Source: Mycobacterium sp.
GTDB lineage: Bacteria; Actinomycetota; Actinomycetes; Mycobacteriales; Mycobacteriaceae
Assembly: GCF_004298145.1 (NCBI RefSeq)
Contig: NZ_SCRH01000072.1
Location: 16,857 to 80,856 of the forward strand
Length of the DNA stretch: 64,000 nt
Direction: 5' to 3'
A program made the translations under genes and the position numbers. Shown here in pieces: positions 17,099 through 25,443 of the stretch; positions within the stretch are counted from its first letter, which is position 1; the number at the start of each line of letters is the position of its first letter. The notes below the pieces were generated by a model. The model was not told the DNA's origin and ran no database searches. It worked only from the letters and a program-made list of their open reading frames with translations.

Positions 17099-17099
17099 C

Positions 17100-18245
17100 C
17101 TAACCGTCGTTTTGGTCGGTATCGGCTATCCGGAAGATGAATTCGTGGTCGCAGATGCGGATGCGGTCGCCATTTTGCAGGCCGGCGGCCGCGACGATTC
17201 GTTGGTTCTGGACGTGCACGCCGTTTGCGGACCGCAGGTCGTTGATGATGTAGCTGCTTCCCGTGTCGATGATGACGGCGTGGTGTCGGCTGACCTTGGG
17301 CGAGTCGAGCACGATGTCGTTCTCGCTAAGGCGCCCAATCGTCGTCGATGCGTAGAGCGGATACCTGCGCCCGGACGGGTCGTGCAGATGGGCGACCGCT
17401 TTCTGGTCGGCCGCCATGGTGTATTGCTCGAGCGCGGTGACCGTGACCGCCGCGGTCGTCATGGCGTTCTTCTTGGCGTCCAGCGGTTCCTGGCGCAGGA
17501 TCCGGTCGTTGAGGGTGCGCAAGTTCTGGCCCGGGTCGATCCCGAGGTCATCGGCGAGCGCTTTCTGTACGCGGCGGTAGGCCGCCAACGCATCGGACTG
17601 GCGGTCGGTGAGGTAGTAGGCGGTCATCAATTGAGCCCACAGCTGCTCGCGGTAAGGATGTTCGTGGGTCAGCGCTTCGAGTTCGGTGATCACGGTAAAG
17701 GCTCGTCCGCAGGCGATTTCGGCCTCGGCCTTCGCCGTGTGGGCGAGGATCTTCTCCTCGGCGAGCGAGGTGGTGAACGTATCGACGAACCGAAAGTCCT
17801 GCAGATCCTCGAGCACCGGGCCGCGCCACTCCGCCAATGCGGCCGACAGATGCCGACTGGCCTGTTCGAATCGGCCGGCGGCCGCCGCCTGCACCCCGGC
17901 GGTTTTTTCGGCGATGAACCGGCCGAGATCGCAAGCCTCATTGGGGACGTTGAGCCGATAGCCCGGCGGCGCGGCGACCAGCACCGCGCGCGGGTCGATT
18001 CCGGCGCCGCTCAGCAGCTTACGCAGGTTGGACACGTAGGAGTGGATGCTGGCCCGCGCCCCCGGCGGCGGCGACTCATCCCATAGGGCGGTGATCAGCC
18101 GGTCGACGCCGACCGGGTTGTTGCGGTTCATCAGCAGCATGGCCAGCACCGCTCGCTGCTTGGGCGTGCCCGACGGCACCAGGACACCGTCGACGCTCAT
18201 CTCCAACGGTCCGAGTAGACCGAGGTCGAGACGTTTGTCCGCCAT
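17100..18245 (-). CDS. embR: Transcriptional regulator EmbR
   Basis: Cytosolic SARP-type activator that in M. tuberculosis drives the embCAB arabinosyltransferase genes after phosphorylation by PknH and related kinases. The 381-residue protein has an OmpR-like winged-helix domain (LGLLGPLEMSVDG to about 105), a bacterial transcriptional activation domain with TPR-like helices (105-265) and a C-terminal FHA phosphothreonine-binding domain with the usual R, S, H and N contacts in IGRLSENDIVLDSPKVSRHH and DLRSANGVHV. I chose the ATG at 18245, which reproduces the start of Rv1267c; the frame is open further upstream without support. The normal kinase partner gene is missing next door, so another kinase must feed the FHA domain here. 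The 277 bases upstream, where H37Rv has Rv1268c-Rv1271c, hold no gene I can support. Confidence 0.9.
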   Translation of the reverse strand: MADKRLDLGLLGPLEMSVDGVLVPSGTPKQRAVLAMLLMNRNNPVGVDRLITALWDESPPPGARASIHSYVSNLRKLLSGAGIDPRAVLVAAPPGYRLNVPNEACDLGRFIAEKTAGVQAAAAGRFEQASRHLSAALAEWRGPVLEDLQDFRFVDTFTTSLAEEKILAHTAKAEAEIACGRAFTVITELEALTHEHPYREQLWAQLMTAYYLTDRQSDALAAYRRVQKALADDLGIDPGQNLRTLNDRILRQEPLDAKKNAMTTAAVTVTALEQYTMAADQKAVAHLHDPSGRRYPLYASTTIGRLSENDIVLDSPKVSRHHAVIIDTGSSYIINDLRSANGVHVQNQRIVAAAGLQNGDRIRICDHEFIFRIADTDQNDG

Positions 18246-18522
18246 CACGCCTACCAGCCTTTTCCCGTCCGCGGCGTCGGGTGCCAATGAGGTCACAACG
18301 GTGATTGTGCCGCCAAGCGGGTGGATTCGTTGAGAATCCCGACAAACCGCCGAGCTGCGCCGGCATGTCGGCACCGTCATCGCCCCGCCGCGCCCCCACA
18401 CCTTGGCACCGGATGTCCGAAATGCGTTCTCGCCCACTGTGATAGTCGATATCACCCGTGAATCGGATTGTACCGCCGGCGTGCCCACACCGGTCGCCAC
18501 CACAGCGTGCTCGCCGCGGTTG

Positions 18523-20439
18523 TCAGGCCCGGGTCATCGCGTAGTAGGCGCCGCGCCGGGCCAGCAGTTCGGCATGGTTGCCTTGTTCGACGATCCGGCC
18601 GGCCTCGACCACCAGAATGCGGTCGGCGTCGCGGATTGTCGAAAGACGGTGTGCGATAATGAAACTCGTTCGATCTCGGCGCAGTTCGCGCATGGCGTGC
18701 TGGATGAGGACCTCGGTGCGGGTATCGACCGAGCTGGTTGCCTCGTCCAGGATCAGCAGCTGCGGGCGGGCAAGAAATGCGCGTGCGATGGTGATGAGTT
18801 GCTTTTCGCCGGCGCTGATGTTGGTGCCGTCGCCGCTGACCCGGGTTTGGTAGCCGCCCGGCAACGACCGCACGAAGGGGTCGACGTAGGCCGCCTCGGC
18901 GGCGGCGACCACCTCGTCGTCGTGCGCGTCGGGGCGTCCGTAGGCGATGTTCTCCGCGATCGTCCCGTCGAAGAGCCAGGTGTCCTGCAGCACCATGCCG
19001 ATCCGCGACCGCAGCGAATGCCGGTCCATCGTGGTGATGTCCACCCCGTCGACGAGGATCTGGCCGGCGTCGACGTCATAGAACCGCATCAACAAGTTCA
19101 CCAGCGTGGTCTTGCCGGCTCCGGTCGGTCCGACGATCGCCACCGTGCTACCCGGTTCGGCCACCAGTGAGAGGTCTTCAATCACCGGAGTGCCCGGGCG
19201 GTAGGCGAAGCTGACGTGCGCGAATTCGACGCGCCCACCCAGCCGGGGCGTCGTGTCGGTGGGCCGGGGCGCGGCGGGTGCGGGATCCGGCGATTCTTCG
19301 GGCTCGTCGAGCAGGGCGAAGACGCGCTCGGCGCTGGCCACCCCGGATTGCAGGGTGTTGTACATCCCGGCCAGTTGGCTCAGTGGCGAATTGAACTGCC
19401 GGACATATTGAATGAAGGCCTGGATGTTGCCCAGGGTGATGTGCCCGGTGGCCACCTGCAGGCCGCCCACCACGGCGACGGCGACATAGCCGAGGTTGCC
19501 GATGAACGTCGTCGCGGGCGCCACCAGTCCCGAGAAGTACTGGGCACCGAAACTGGCCTGGTAGACGTCGTCGTTGAGGCCGCGGAACCGCTCGCGGGCC
19601 GCGGCCTGGTGGCCGAACGTCTTGACCACCGTGAACCCGCTGTAGGTCTCTTCGATGTGGGCGTTGAGGCGCCCGAGGCTCGTCCACTGGGCGAGGAACA
19701 GGCGCTGGGAATGTCGCGCGATCGCGCGCGTCGCCAGCAGCGACAGTGGCACCGTCAGCACGGTGATGCCGACCAGTAGCGGCGAGATGGACAGCATCAT
19801 CGCCAGCACCGCCACCACGGTCAGAACCGATGTCAGCAGCTGGCTGACCGTCATCGACAGTGACGATTGGACGTTGTCGATGTCGTTGGTGAGGCGGCTG
19901 AGCAGCTCGCCGCGTTGCCGTCCGTCGAAGTACGACAACGGCAACCGGTGGATCTTGTCCTCGACGTCGGAACGCAGCGCCGCCATGGTGCGCTGCACGG
20001 TGACGTTGAGTAGTCGCGCTTGCGCCCAGATCAACACCGAGGAAACGAGATAGAGGGCCAGCGCGACCATCAGCGTCCGCGCGACCGCACCCAGGTCCAC
20101 GCCGTGGCCCGGCACCACATTCATCCCGGACAGCAAGTCGGCGAAGGTGTCGTCCCCCCGGCGGCGCGCGGCGGAAATGGCCTGCGCCTTGCTGATGCCG
20201 GCGGGGAGCTGCCGCCCGATGACGCCGTTGAACAGCAAATCGGTGGCATGGCCGAGGATCCGTGGAACGATCACCCCGATCACCGTGCCCGCGATGCCCA
20301 GCGTGATCACCGCGAAGCTCATTCTGCGCTGTGGCGCAAGCTGTTTCACCAGACGGGCGGCCGAACCCCAGAAATCGAGGGACCGCGCGGCCGGGGGCGG
20401 GGCCACGCCGCGGGCCGGGGTGTTGGTCGACGGGGTCAT
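18523..20439 (-). CDS. ABC exporter half-transporter, second of pair (Rv1272c-like)
   Basis: Membrane-spanning domain fused to ATPase, 638 residues, type IV exporter fold (MsbA/MDR-like). The first 330 residues hold six membrane helices; unusually, a loop between helices 1 and 2 (about 75-110) is long and charged. The nucleotide-binding domain has Walker A VGPTGAGKTT, signature NISAGEKQLI, which deviates from LSGGQ, and Walker B LLILDEATSSVD, with an intact H-loop (IIAHRLS). The ATG overlaps the stop of the upstream half-transporter by four bases (ATGA), so both are made together and probably form a heterodimer exporting lipid or drug. Equivalent to Rv1272c by position and length. Transport direction is inferred from the fold. 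Confidence 0.9.
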   Translation of the reverse strand: MTPSTNTPARGVAPPPAARSLDFWGSAARLVKQLAPQRRMSFAVITLGIAGTVIGVIVPRILGHATDLLFNGVIGRQLPAGISKAQAISAARRRGDDTFADLLSGMNVVPGHGVDLGAVARTLMVALALYLVSSVLIWAQARLLNVTVQRTMAALRSDVEDKIHRLPLSYFDGRQRGELLSRLTNDIDNVQSSLSMTVSQLLTSVLTVVAVLAMMLSISPLLVGITVLTVPLSLLATRAIARHSQRLFLAQWTSLGRLNAHIEETYSGFTVVKTFGHQAAARERFRGLNDDVYQASFGAQYFSGLVAPATTFIGNLGYVAVAVVGGLQVATGHITLGNIQAFIQYVRQFNSPLSQLAGMYNTLQSGVASAERVFALLDEPEESPDPAPAAPRPTDTTPRLGGRVEFAHVSFAYRPGTPVIEDLSLVAEPGSTVAIVGPTGAGKTTLVNLLMRFYDVDAGQILVDGVDITTMDRHSLRSRIGMVLQDTWLFDGTIAENIAYGRPDAHDDEVVAAAEAAYVDPFVRSLPGGYQTRVSGDGTNISAGEKQLITIARAFLARPQLLILDEATSSVDTRTEVLIQHAMRELRRDRTSFIIAHRLSTIRDADRILVVEAGRIVEQGNHAELLARRGAYYAMTRA

Positions 20440-22202
20440 TGCGTACCCCCGACTTGACCTGATCGCAGGGCGCCCACTGCTTGCGAATCGGCGAACTCCG
20501 CATAGGTGGGGCAGTCGAGGAGCAGCGACTCGTGCGTGCCGGCGCCCACCAATCTCCCGCCGTCTATGACGATCACCTGGTCGGCCTGTGCGGCAGTCGA
20601 AACCCGTTGAGTGACAACGATGACGGTGGCCTCGCTCGATATCTGCTCGAGGGCCGCGCGCACCCGCGCATCGGTGTGCACGTCGAGTGCGCCGAACGAA
20701 TCGTCGAACAGATAGATGGCCGGGTGGCGGATGACCGCCCGGGCGATGGCGAGTCGTTGCCTTTGCCCGCCGGAGAAGTTGATGCCGCCCTGGGCGACCC
20801 GCATGTGCAGCCCGTCGTCGTGTGCGCGCACGAATCCGTCGGCGTCGGCCACCCGCAACGCTTCCCACATGTCCTCGTCGGTGAGTACCTGTCCCGGGGC
20901 GGCGCCGTAACGCAGGTTGTCGGCGACCGTCCCGGAGAACAGGTAGCCGCGCTGGGGGACCAGACCGATCGCCGACCACAGCCGCTCGGTGTGGTATTCG
21001 CGGACGTCGATGCCGTCGACCAGGACGGCTCCGCCGGTCACGTCGTAGAGCCGGCAGATCAGGGAGACCAGCGTCGATTTCCCCGAACCGGTGCTGCCGA
21101 CGATCGCGGTGGTGGTTCCGGGCCGTGCGGTCAACGAAATGTCTTGCAGCACAGGGCGGTCAGCGCCCGGATAGGTGAATGTCGCGCCGTCCAAGCGGAC
21201 CATCCCGGCGATCGCGCCCGGCGGAGATTTCGGGCTGGGTGGGTTTCGGACGGCGGGGCGGGTGGATAGCACCTCGGTGATCCGTTCGGCGCACACCGAG
21301 GCTCGCGGCAACACCACCGCCGTCATCGTCGCCATCAACACCGCCATCAGGATCTGGGTGAAGTACGCCAAGAACGCGGTCAACGAGCCGACCTGCATTT
21401 GGCCCCGATCGATGCGCAGCCCGCCGAACCAGATCAGGGCCATGCTGGACACGTTGATGGTCAGCGTGGTCACCGGCAGCATCAACGCTTGCCAGTTGCC
21501 CGCGGTCAGCGCGGTATTCGACAGCGCGGCGTTGGCTCGCGCGAAGCGGTCACGCTCGAAACCTTCCCGGCCGAACGCCCGGACGACCCGGACGCCGGCC
21601 AGCTGGTCCCGCATCACCCGGTTGATGCCGTCGATCAGGCCCTGCATCCTGCGGAACAGGGGCAGCATGTGCGACATCACCCAGTAATTGGTCACCGCCA
21701 TGATCGGCACGCTGACCAGCAACAGCCACGTCAGCGCCGCCTCCTGGTGGACGGCCATGACGATTCCGCCGAGGCACATGATCGGCGCCGTCACCAGCAC
21801 GGTGCCCGTTATCTGGACCAGGTACTGGATTTGTCGCACGTCGTTGGTGCTGCGCGTCAGCAATGTCGGCGCGCCGAATCGGGCGCTTTCGCGTTCGGAA
21901 AAGGTGATGACGTGTTCGAACATCGCGGCGCGCAGGTCGCGACCAAAGCCCATCCCGGTGCGGGAGCCGAAATAGGTCGCCCCGACCGAGCACAACACCT
22001 GCAATCCGGTGGCCCCGAGCATCACGGTGCCGAGCCTGACGATCGTGGTGGTGTCGCCCTTGGCGACGCCCTCGTCGATGATGGCGGCGTTGACGGTCGG
22101 CAGGTACAGCGACGCGAGGTTGCTGACCAGCTGCAGCACCATCAGCACCGCGACCAGCCGGCGGTACGGCTGGATGTACTGGCGCAGCAGTGCCAGGAGC
22201 AT
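20436..22202 (-). CDS. ABC exporter half-transporter, first of pair (Rv1273c-like)
   Basis: Heterodimer partner of the downstream exporter subunit, 588 residues. Six membrane helices (1-320) precede an ATPase domain with Walker A VGSTGSGKST, signature NFSGGQRQRL and Walker B IYLFDDSFGALD, in which the catalytic Glu after Walker B is replaced by Ser. The other subunit keeps the Glu (DEATSS), so the pair has one canonical and one degenerate catalytic site, common in heterodimeric exporters. Start ATG at 22202 gives the Rv1273c N-terminus MLLALLRQYIQPYRR; the frame is open another 28 codons upstream. It is divergent from the lipoprotein genes lprB-lprC. Confidence 0.9.
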   Translation of the reverse strand: MLLALLRQYIQPYRRLVAVLMVLQLVSNLASLYLPTVNAAIIDEGVAKGDTTTIVRLGTVMLGATGLQVLCSVGATYFGSRTGMGFGRDLRAAMFEHVITFSERESARFGAPTLLTRSTNDVRQIQYLVQITGTVLVTAPIMCLGGIVMAVHQEAALTWLLLVSVPIMAVTNYWVMSHMLPLFRRMQGLIDGINRVMRDQLAGVRVVRAFGREGFERDRFARANAALSNTALTAGNWQALMLPVTTLTINVSSMALIWFGGLRIDRGQMQVGSLTAFLAYFTQILMAVLMATMTAVVLPRASVCAERITEVLSTRPAVRNPPSPKSPPGAIAGMVRLDGATFTYPGADRPVLQDISLTARPGTTTAIVGSTGSGKSTLVSLICRLYDVTGGAVLVDGIDVREYHTERLWSAIGLVPQRGYLFSGTVADNLRYGAAPGQVLTDEDMWEALRVADADGFVRAHDDGLHMRVAQGGINFSGGQRQRLAIARAVIRHPAIYLFDDSFGALDVHTDARVRAALEQISSEATVIVVTQRVSTAAQADQVIVIDGGRLVGAGTHESLLLDCPTYAEFADSQAVGALRSGQVGGTQ

Positions 22203-22384
22203 TGGGTAACTGTCGCACACCGTCCGCCCGGGCGTCCCCGCCAACCGCCGGATGGTCAACGCCCGCATGGTCCGCGTTCGCGGCATTGAAATACCTGCTC
22301 AGGCGCGTCGGTGGTTGAGCCGCTGGGCTGCCGCTACAGTGCATCGTGTGGACCAGCAGCGGGCGGAGCGGAAGCAGGGTAGCG

Positions 22385-22942
22385 GTGCGGCGTAACACGA
22401 GGGCGCTGGCTCTTGTGGCGTCAGCCTTGACGATCCTGCTTCCCGCGGTGGCGGCCTGCTCCGATTCCGGGGGCAACAAACCCGGAGCGACAACGTCGTC
22501 GACGCCGCAGAAAGGGCAAGGCAACCACGGGCCGATGTTCCCGCAATGCGGCGGCGTCGGCGACCAGACGGTGGCCGAGCTCACCAGGGTGAGCGGACTG
22601 ATCAATACCGCCCGGAACTCCGTCGGATGCCAGTGGCTCGCCGGCGGCGGAATCCTCGGGCCGCACTTCTCCTTCTCCTGGTATCGCGGGAGCCCGATCG
22701 GACGCGAACGCAAGACCGAGGAGCTCTCCCGTGCCAGCGTCGACGACATCAACATCAACGGCCACAGCGGTTTCATCGCCGTCGGGAACGAGCCCAACCT
22801 GGGCGACTCGCTGTGCGAAGTAGGCATTCAGTTCCAGGACGACTTCATCGAGTGGTCGGTCAGTTTTAGTCAGAAGCCGTTCCCGCCGCCGTGCGACATC
22901 GCGAAAGAACTGGCTCGTCAGTCGATTGCGAATTCGAAGTGA
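22385..22942 (+). CDS. lprB: Lipoprotein LprB
   Basis: Exported lipoprotein of 185 residues with a DUF3558-type fold. The signal peptide RRNTRALALVASALTILLPA runs into the lipobox VAAC, with the lipidated Cys at about residue 25, followed by a Ser/Gly/Thr linker. The mature part contains conserved FPQCGGVGDQTV and NSVGCQWLAGGGILGPHFSF, which carry the disulfide cysteines. The GTG at 22385 gives the same length and start as Rv1274. The stop overlaps the ATG of lprC. It is divergent from the ABC exporter genes; whether the lipoproteins serve that exporter is unknown. Confidence 0.9.
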   Translation: MRRNTRALALVASALTILLPAVAACSDSGGNKPGATTSSTPQKGQGNHGPMFPQCGGVGDQTVAELTRVSGLINTARNSVGCQWLAGGGILGPHFSFSWYRGSPIGRERKTEELSRASVDDININGHSGFIAVGNEPNLGDSLCEVGIQFQDDFIEWSVSFSQKPFPPPCDIAKELARQSIANSK

Positions 22943-23511
22943 TGGCCCCGATGCGTGCCGGATCGCCGAGTGGGACGGCGGCCCGTGCCGCCGCAGCCGT
23001 TGTGCTGGCCGCGCTGCTGGTGTTGACGGGCTGTTCCCGGTCGATCGGGGGCAACGCGGTCAAGGCGGGCGGCAACATGCCCCGCAACAACAACTCCCAA
23101 CAGCAGTATCCGAACCTGCTCAAGGAATGCGAGGTTTTGACCAGCGACATCCTGGCCAAGACCGTGGGTGCCGATCCACTCGATATTCAGAGCACGTTCG
23201 TCGGCGCGATCTGCCGGTGGCAGGCGGCTAATCCGGCCGGCCTGATCGACATCACCCGGTTCTGGTTCGAGCAGGGCAGTCTGAGCAACGAGCGCAAGGT
23301 CGCGGAGTTCTTGAAATACAAGATCGAGTCGCGCCCGATCGCCGGGATCGACTCGATTGTGATGCGTCCCGACGACGCCAACGGTGCGTGCGGCGTGGCC
23401 AGCGACGCGGCCGGTGTGGTCGGCTGGTGGATCAATCCGCAAGCGCCGGGCATCGATGCGTGCGGGCAGGCCATCAAGCTGATGGAGCTGACGCTGGCAA
23501 CGAACTCCTAG
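22942..23511 (+). CDS. lprC: Lipoprotein LprC
   Basis: Exported DUF3558 lipoprotein of 189 residues, paralogous to the preceding one. The signal peptide hydrophobic core AAAVVLAALLVLTGC ends in the lipobox LTGC. The mature domain (LLKECEVLTSDILAKTVGAD, then FVGAICRWQAANPAGLIDIT) matches Rv1275 closely, including the final MELTLATNS. The ATG shares its A with the lprB stop codon (TGATG), so it is translationally coupled; an ATG three codons later is also possible. A long-armed hairpin follows the stop and separates it from the convergent phosphatase gene. Confidence 0.9.
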   Translation: MAPMRAGSPSGTAARAAAAVVLAALLVLTGCSRSIGGNAVKAGGNMPRNNNSQQQYPNLLKECEVLTSDILAKTVGADPLDIQSTFVGAICRWQAANPAGLIDITRFWFEQGSLSNERKVAEFLKYKIESRPIAGIDSIVMRPDDANGACGVASDAAGVVGWWINPQAPGIDACGQAIKLMELTLATNS

Positions 23512-23549
23512 GCGTTCGACCGCGCCGCTTCGACCGCGCCGCGCCGCGC

Positions 23550-23612
23550 CGCCGAACGTCGACTTGTTGTCGTCGATTTCGTGTTTTGAGCTCCACAAGT
23601 CGACGTTCGGCG
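23550..23612. terminator. Long perfect hairpin between convergent genes
   Basis: CGCCGAACGTCGACTTGT at 23550-23567 and its exact reverse complement at 23595-23612 form an 18-bp stem with a 27-base loop. It lies 38 bases after the lprC stop and 14 bases before the stop of the convergent phosphatase gene, so it can serve both as a bidirectional terminator, though without a U-tract. The stem is unusually long and perfect for a mycobacterial terminator. Confidence 0.6.
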
Positions 23613-23625
23613 CGGCGGCGCGCCC

Positions 23626-24129
23626 TCAGCGCGGAACCTGGAAGTCGATCAGCGTCGCCGTCCCCAGTTCCAGCTCTTTCCACGCGCATGGCACCGAGAG
23701 GATCGCGATCGCCGACGTCGGGAACTTGGCTGAAATGCGTTCGGCCGCAGCGTCTTCGGTGCCCGTGGCGCCGCCCAGGCCCAGGGCGAGGGTCGACATC
23801 GTCGGCTCGTGTCCGATGACGAGCAGCGTGTTCACACCGTCGTCCACCGTGTTGATCTCGTCGATCGTAGTGCCCGGGGTGCCGGCGTAGAGGCGCTCGC
23901 TGTATCGCACGGGCGCATCGATGCGAGCGTTCAGCAGCGTCTCGCGGGTGCGTGTCGCGGTGGAGCACAGCACGCCGTCGATGCTGGCCACGTTGGCGCG
24001 CAGCCAGTCGCCGGCCAGCCCGGCCTGCCTGATGCCGCGTGGCGCCAGCGGCCGATCATGGTCGGCGACCCCGGCCGGGTAGTCGGACTTCGAATGTCGC
24101 ATCAACAGCAAGGTGCGCTCGCCAGTCAC
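23626..24129 (-). CDS. SixA-like histidine phosphatase
   Basis: Phosphohistidine phosphatase-like protein of 167 residues in the histidine phosphatase (phosphoglycerate mutase) superfamily. The catalytic RH motif is LLLMRHSKSDYP near the N-terminus (RHxK type as in SixA), the second arginine is in CSTATRTRETL and the second catalytic His in VIGHEPTMS. In E. coli SixA acts on phosphohistidine of PTS/Hpt proteins; the actinobacterial substrate is unknown. Start is GTG at 24129. Equivalent to Rv1276c. Divergent from the SbcD-like gene with 162 bases between them. Confidence 0.85.
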   Translation of the reverse strand: MTGERTLLLMRHSKSDYPAGVADHDRPLAPRGIRQAGLAGDWLRANVASIDGVLCSTATRTRETLLNARIDAPVRYSERLYAGTPGTTIDEINTVDDGVNTLLVIGHEPTMSTLALGLGGATGTEDAAAERISAKFPTSAIAILSVPCAWKELELGTATLIDFQVPR

Positions 24130-24291
24130 GGAGAATCAGATTAGTCAGTGCGGCAACCGGTCCGCCATGCCCTCGCCGTCGGGTTTTACGCACTACCAAG
24201 ACCTGCCGATCGAGGTCCCGCGTCTTGTCGGTGCGCGGACCTAAACTCGCCATGCCCCGGTAAACACGCAGTTCGAAAGGGGGTCGCCGGC

Positions 24292-25443
24292 ATGCGATTC
24301 CTGCACACCGCCGACTGGCAGCTGGGCATGACCCGGCACTTCCTCGCCGGCGACGCCCAGCCCCGCTATTCAGCGGCCCGCCGCGACGCGGTTGCCGGTC
24401 TGGGTGCGCTCGCGGCGGAAGTGGGCGCCGAGTTCGTCGTCGTGTCGGGTGACGTCTTCGAGCACAACCAGCTCCCGCCGAAGGTGATCGGACAGTCCCT
24501 GGAAGCCATGCGCGCCATCGGGATTCCCGTGTATCTGCTTCCGGGCAACCACGACCCCCTGGACGCCTCATCGGTGTACACCAGCGCGCTGTTCACCGCC
24601 GAGCGTCCCGACAACGTGGTGGTGCTCGACCATGCCGGCGTCCACCAGGTGCGTCCCGGGCTGGAGATCGTCGCCGCGCCGTGGCGGTCGAAGATGCCGA
24701 CCACCGACCTGGTCGCCGAAGTTCTGGACGGCCTGCCCGCAGCCGCGGCCACCCGGATTCTCGTCGCGCACGGCGGAGTCGACGTCCTCGACCCCGATCG
24801 GGAGAAGGCCTCGCTGATCCGGCTCGCCAAGCTCGACGACGCGGTCTCCCGCGGCGCGGTGCACTATGTGGCGCTGGGGGATAAACACTCACTGACCCAG
24901 GTCGGCGGCAGCGGCCGGGTGTGGTACTCCGGGTCGCCGGAAGTCACCAACTTCGACGATGTGGAATCCAACCCGGGCCACGTCCTGGTCGTCGACGTCG
25001 ACGAGGCCGACCCGCGGCGCGCCGTCTCCGTGACCGCACGGCACGTCGGATGCTGGCGCTTCGTCACGATGCACCGGCAGGTCGACACCAGCCGCGACAT
25101 CGCCGACCTCGACGTGAACCTGGACCTGATGACCGAAAAGGACCGAACCGTGGTGCGCCTGGCGCTCACCGGTTCGTTGACGGTCACCGACCGCGCGGCG
25201 CTGGACGCCTGCCTGGACAAATACGCACGATTGTTCGCCTGGCTGGGCCTGTGGGAACGGCACACCGACCTGGCGGTGATCCCGGCCGACGGCGAATTCA
25301 GCGATCTCGGCATCGGCGGGTTCGCCGCCGCGGCGGTCGAGGAGCTGGTGGCGACGGCGCGCGAGGAGGACTCGGCCACCGCCGTGGACGCGCAGGCGGC
25401 GCTGGCGCTACTGTTGCGCCTCACCGATCGGGGCGCGGCGTGA
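24292..25443 (+). CDS. SbcD-like DNA exonuclease subunit (metallophosphoesterase)
   Basis: Nuclease subunit of a DNA repair complex related to SbcCD/Mre11-Rad50, 383 residues. The dimetal phosphoesterase motifs are in order: FLHTADWQLG (D and H), VVVSGDVFEHNQ (GD), LLPGNHDPLD (GNHD), LVAHGGVDV (H) and VALGDKHS (GDxH). The start at ATG 24292 places the first motif four residues from the N-terminus, as is usual, and is preceded by AAGGGGG at normal spacing; an open frame upstream has no support. The stop overlaps the SbcC-like gene start (GTGA). Matches Rv1277. The pair probably processes DNA ends or hairpins. Confidence 0.9.
   Translation: MRFLHTADWQLGMTRHFLAGDAQPRYSAARRDAVAGLGALAAEVGAEFVVVSGDVFEHNQLPPKVIGQSLEAMRAIGIPVYLLPGNHDPLDASSVYTSALFTAERPDNVVVLDHAGVHQVRPGLEIVAAPWRSKMPTTDLVAEVLDGLPAAAATRILVAHGGVDVLDPDREKASLIRLAKLDDAVSRGAVHYVALGDKHSLTQVGGSGRVWYSGSPEVTNFDDVESNPGHVLVVDVDEADPRRAVSVTARHVGCWRFVTMHRQVDTSRDIADLDVNLDLMTEKDRTVVRLALTGSLTVTDRAALDACLDKYARLFAWLGLWERHTDLAVIPADGEFSDLGIGGFAAAAVEELVATAREEDSATAVDAQAALALLLRLTDRGAA

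Noticed and set aside
20440..20979. N-terminal extension of the Rv1272c-like ABC gene
   Set aside because: It overlaps the coding sequence of the upstream ABC gene; the ATG at 20439 gives the proper length and an ATGA overlap.
24921..25439. N-terminal extension of the SbcC-like gene
   Set aside because: It lies inside the SbcD-like gene; Walker A is correctly placed from the GTG at 25440.
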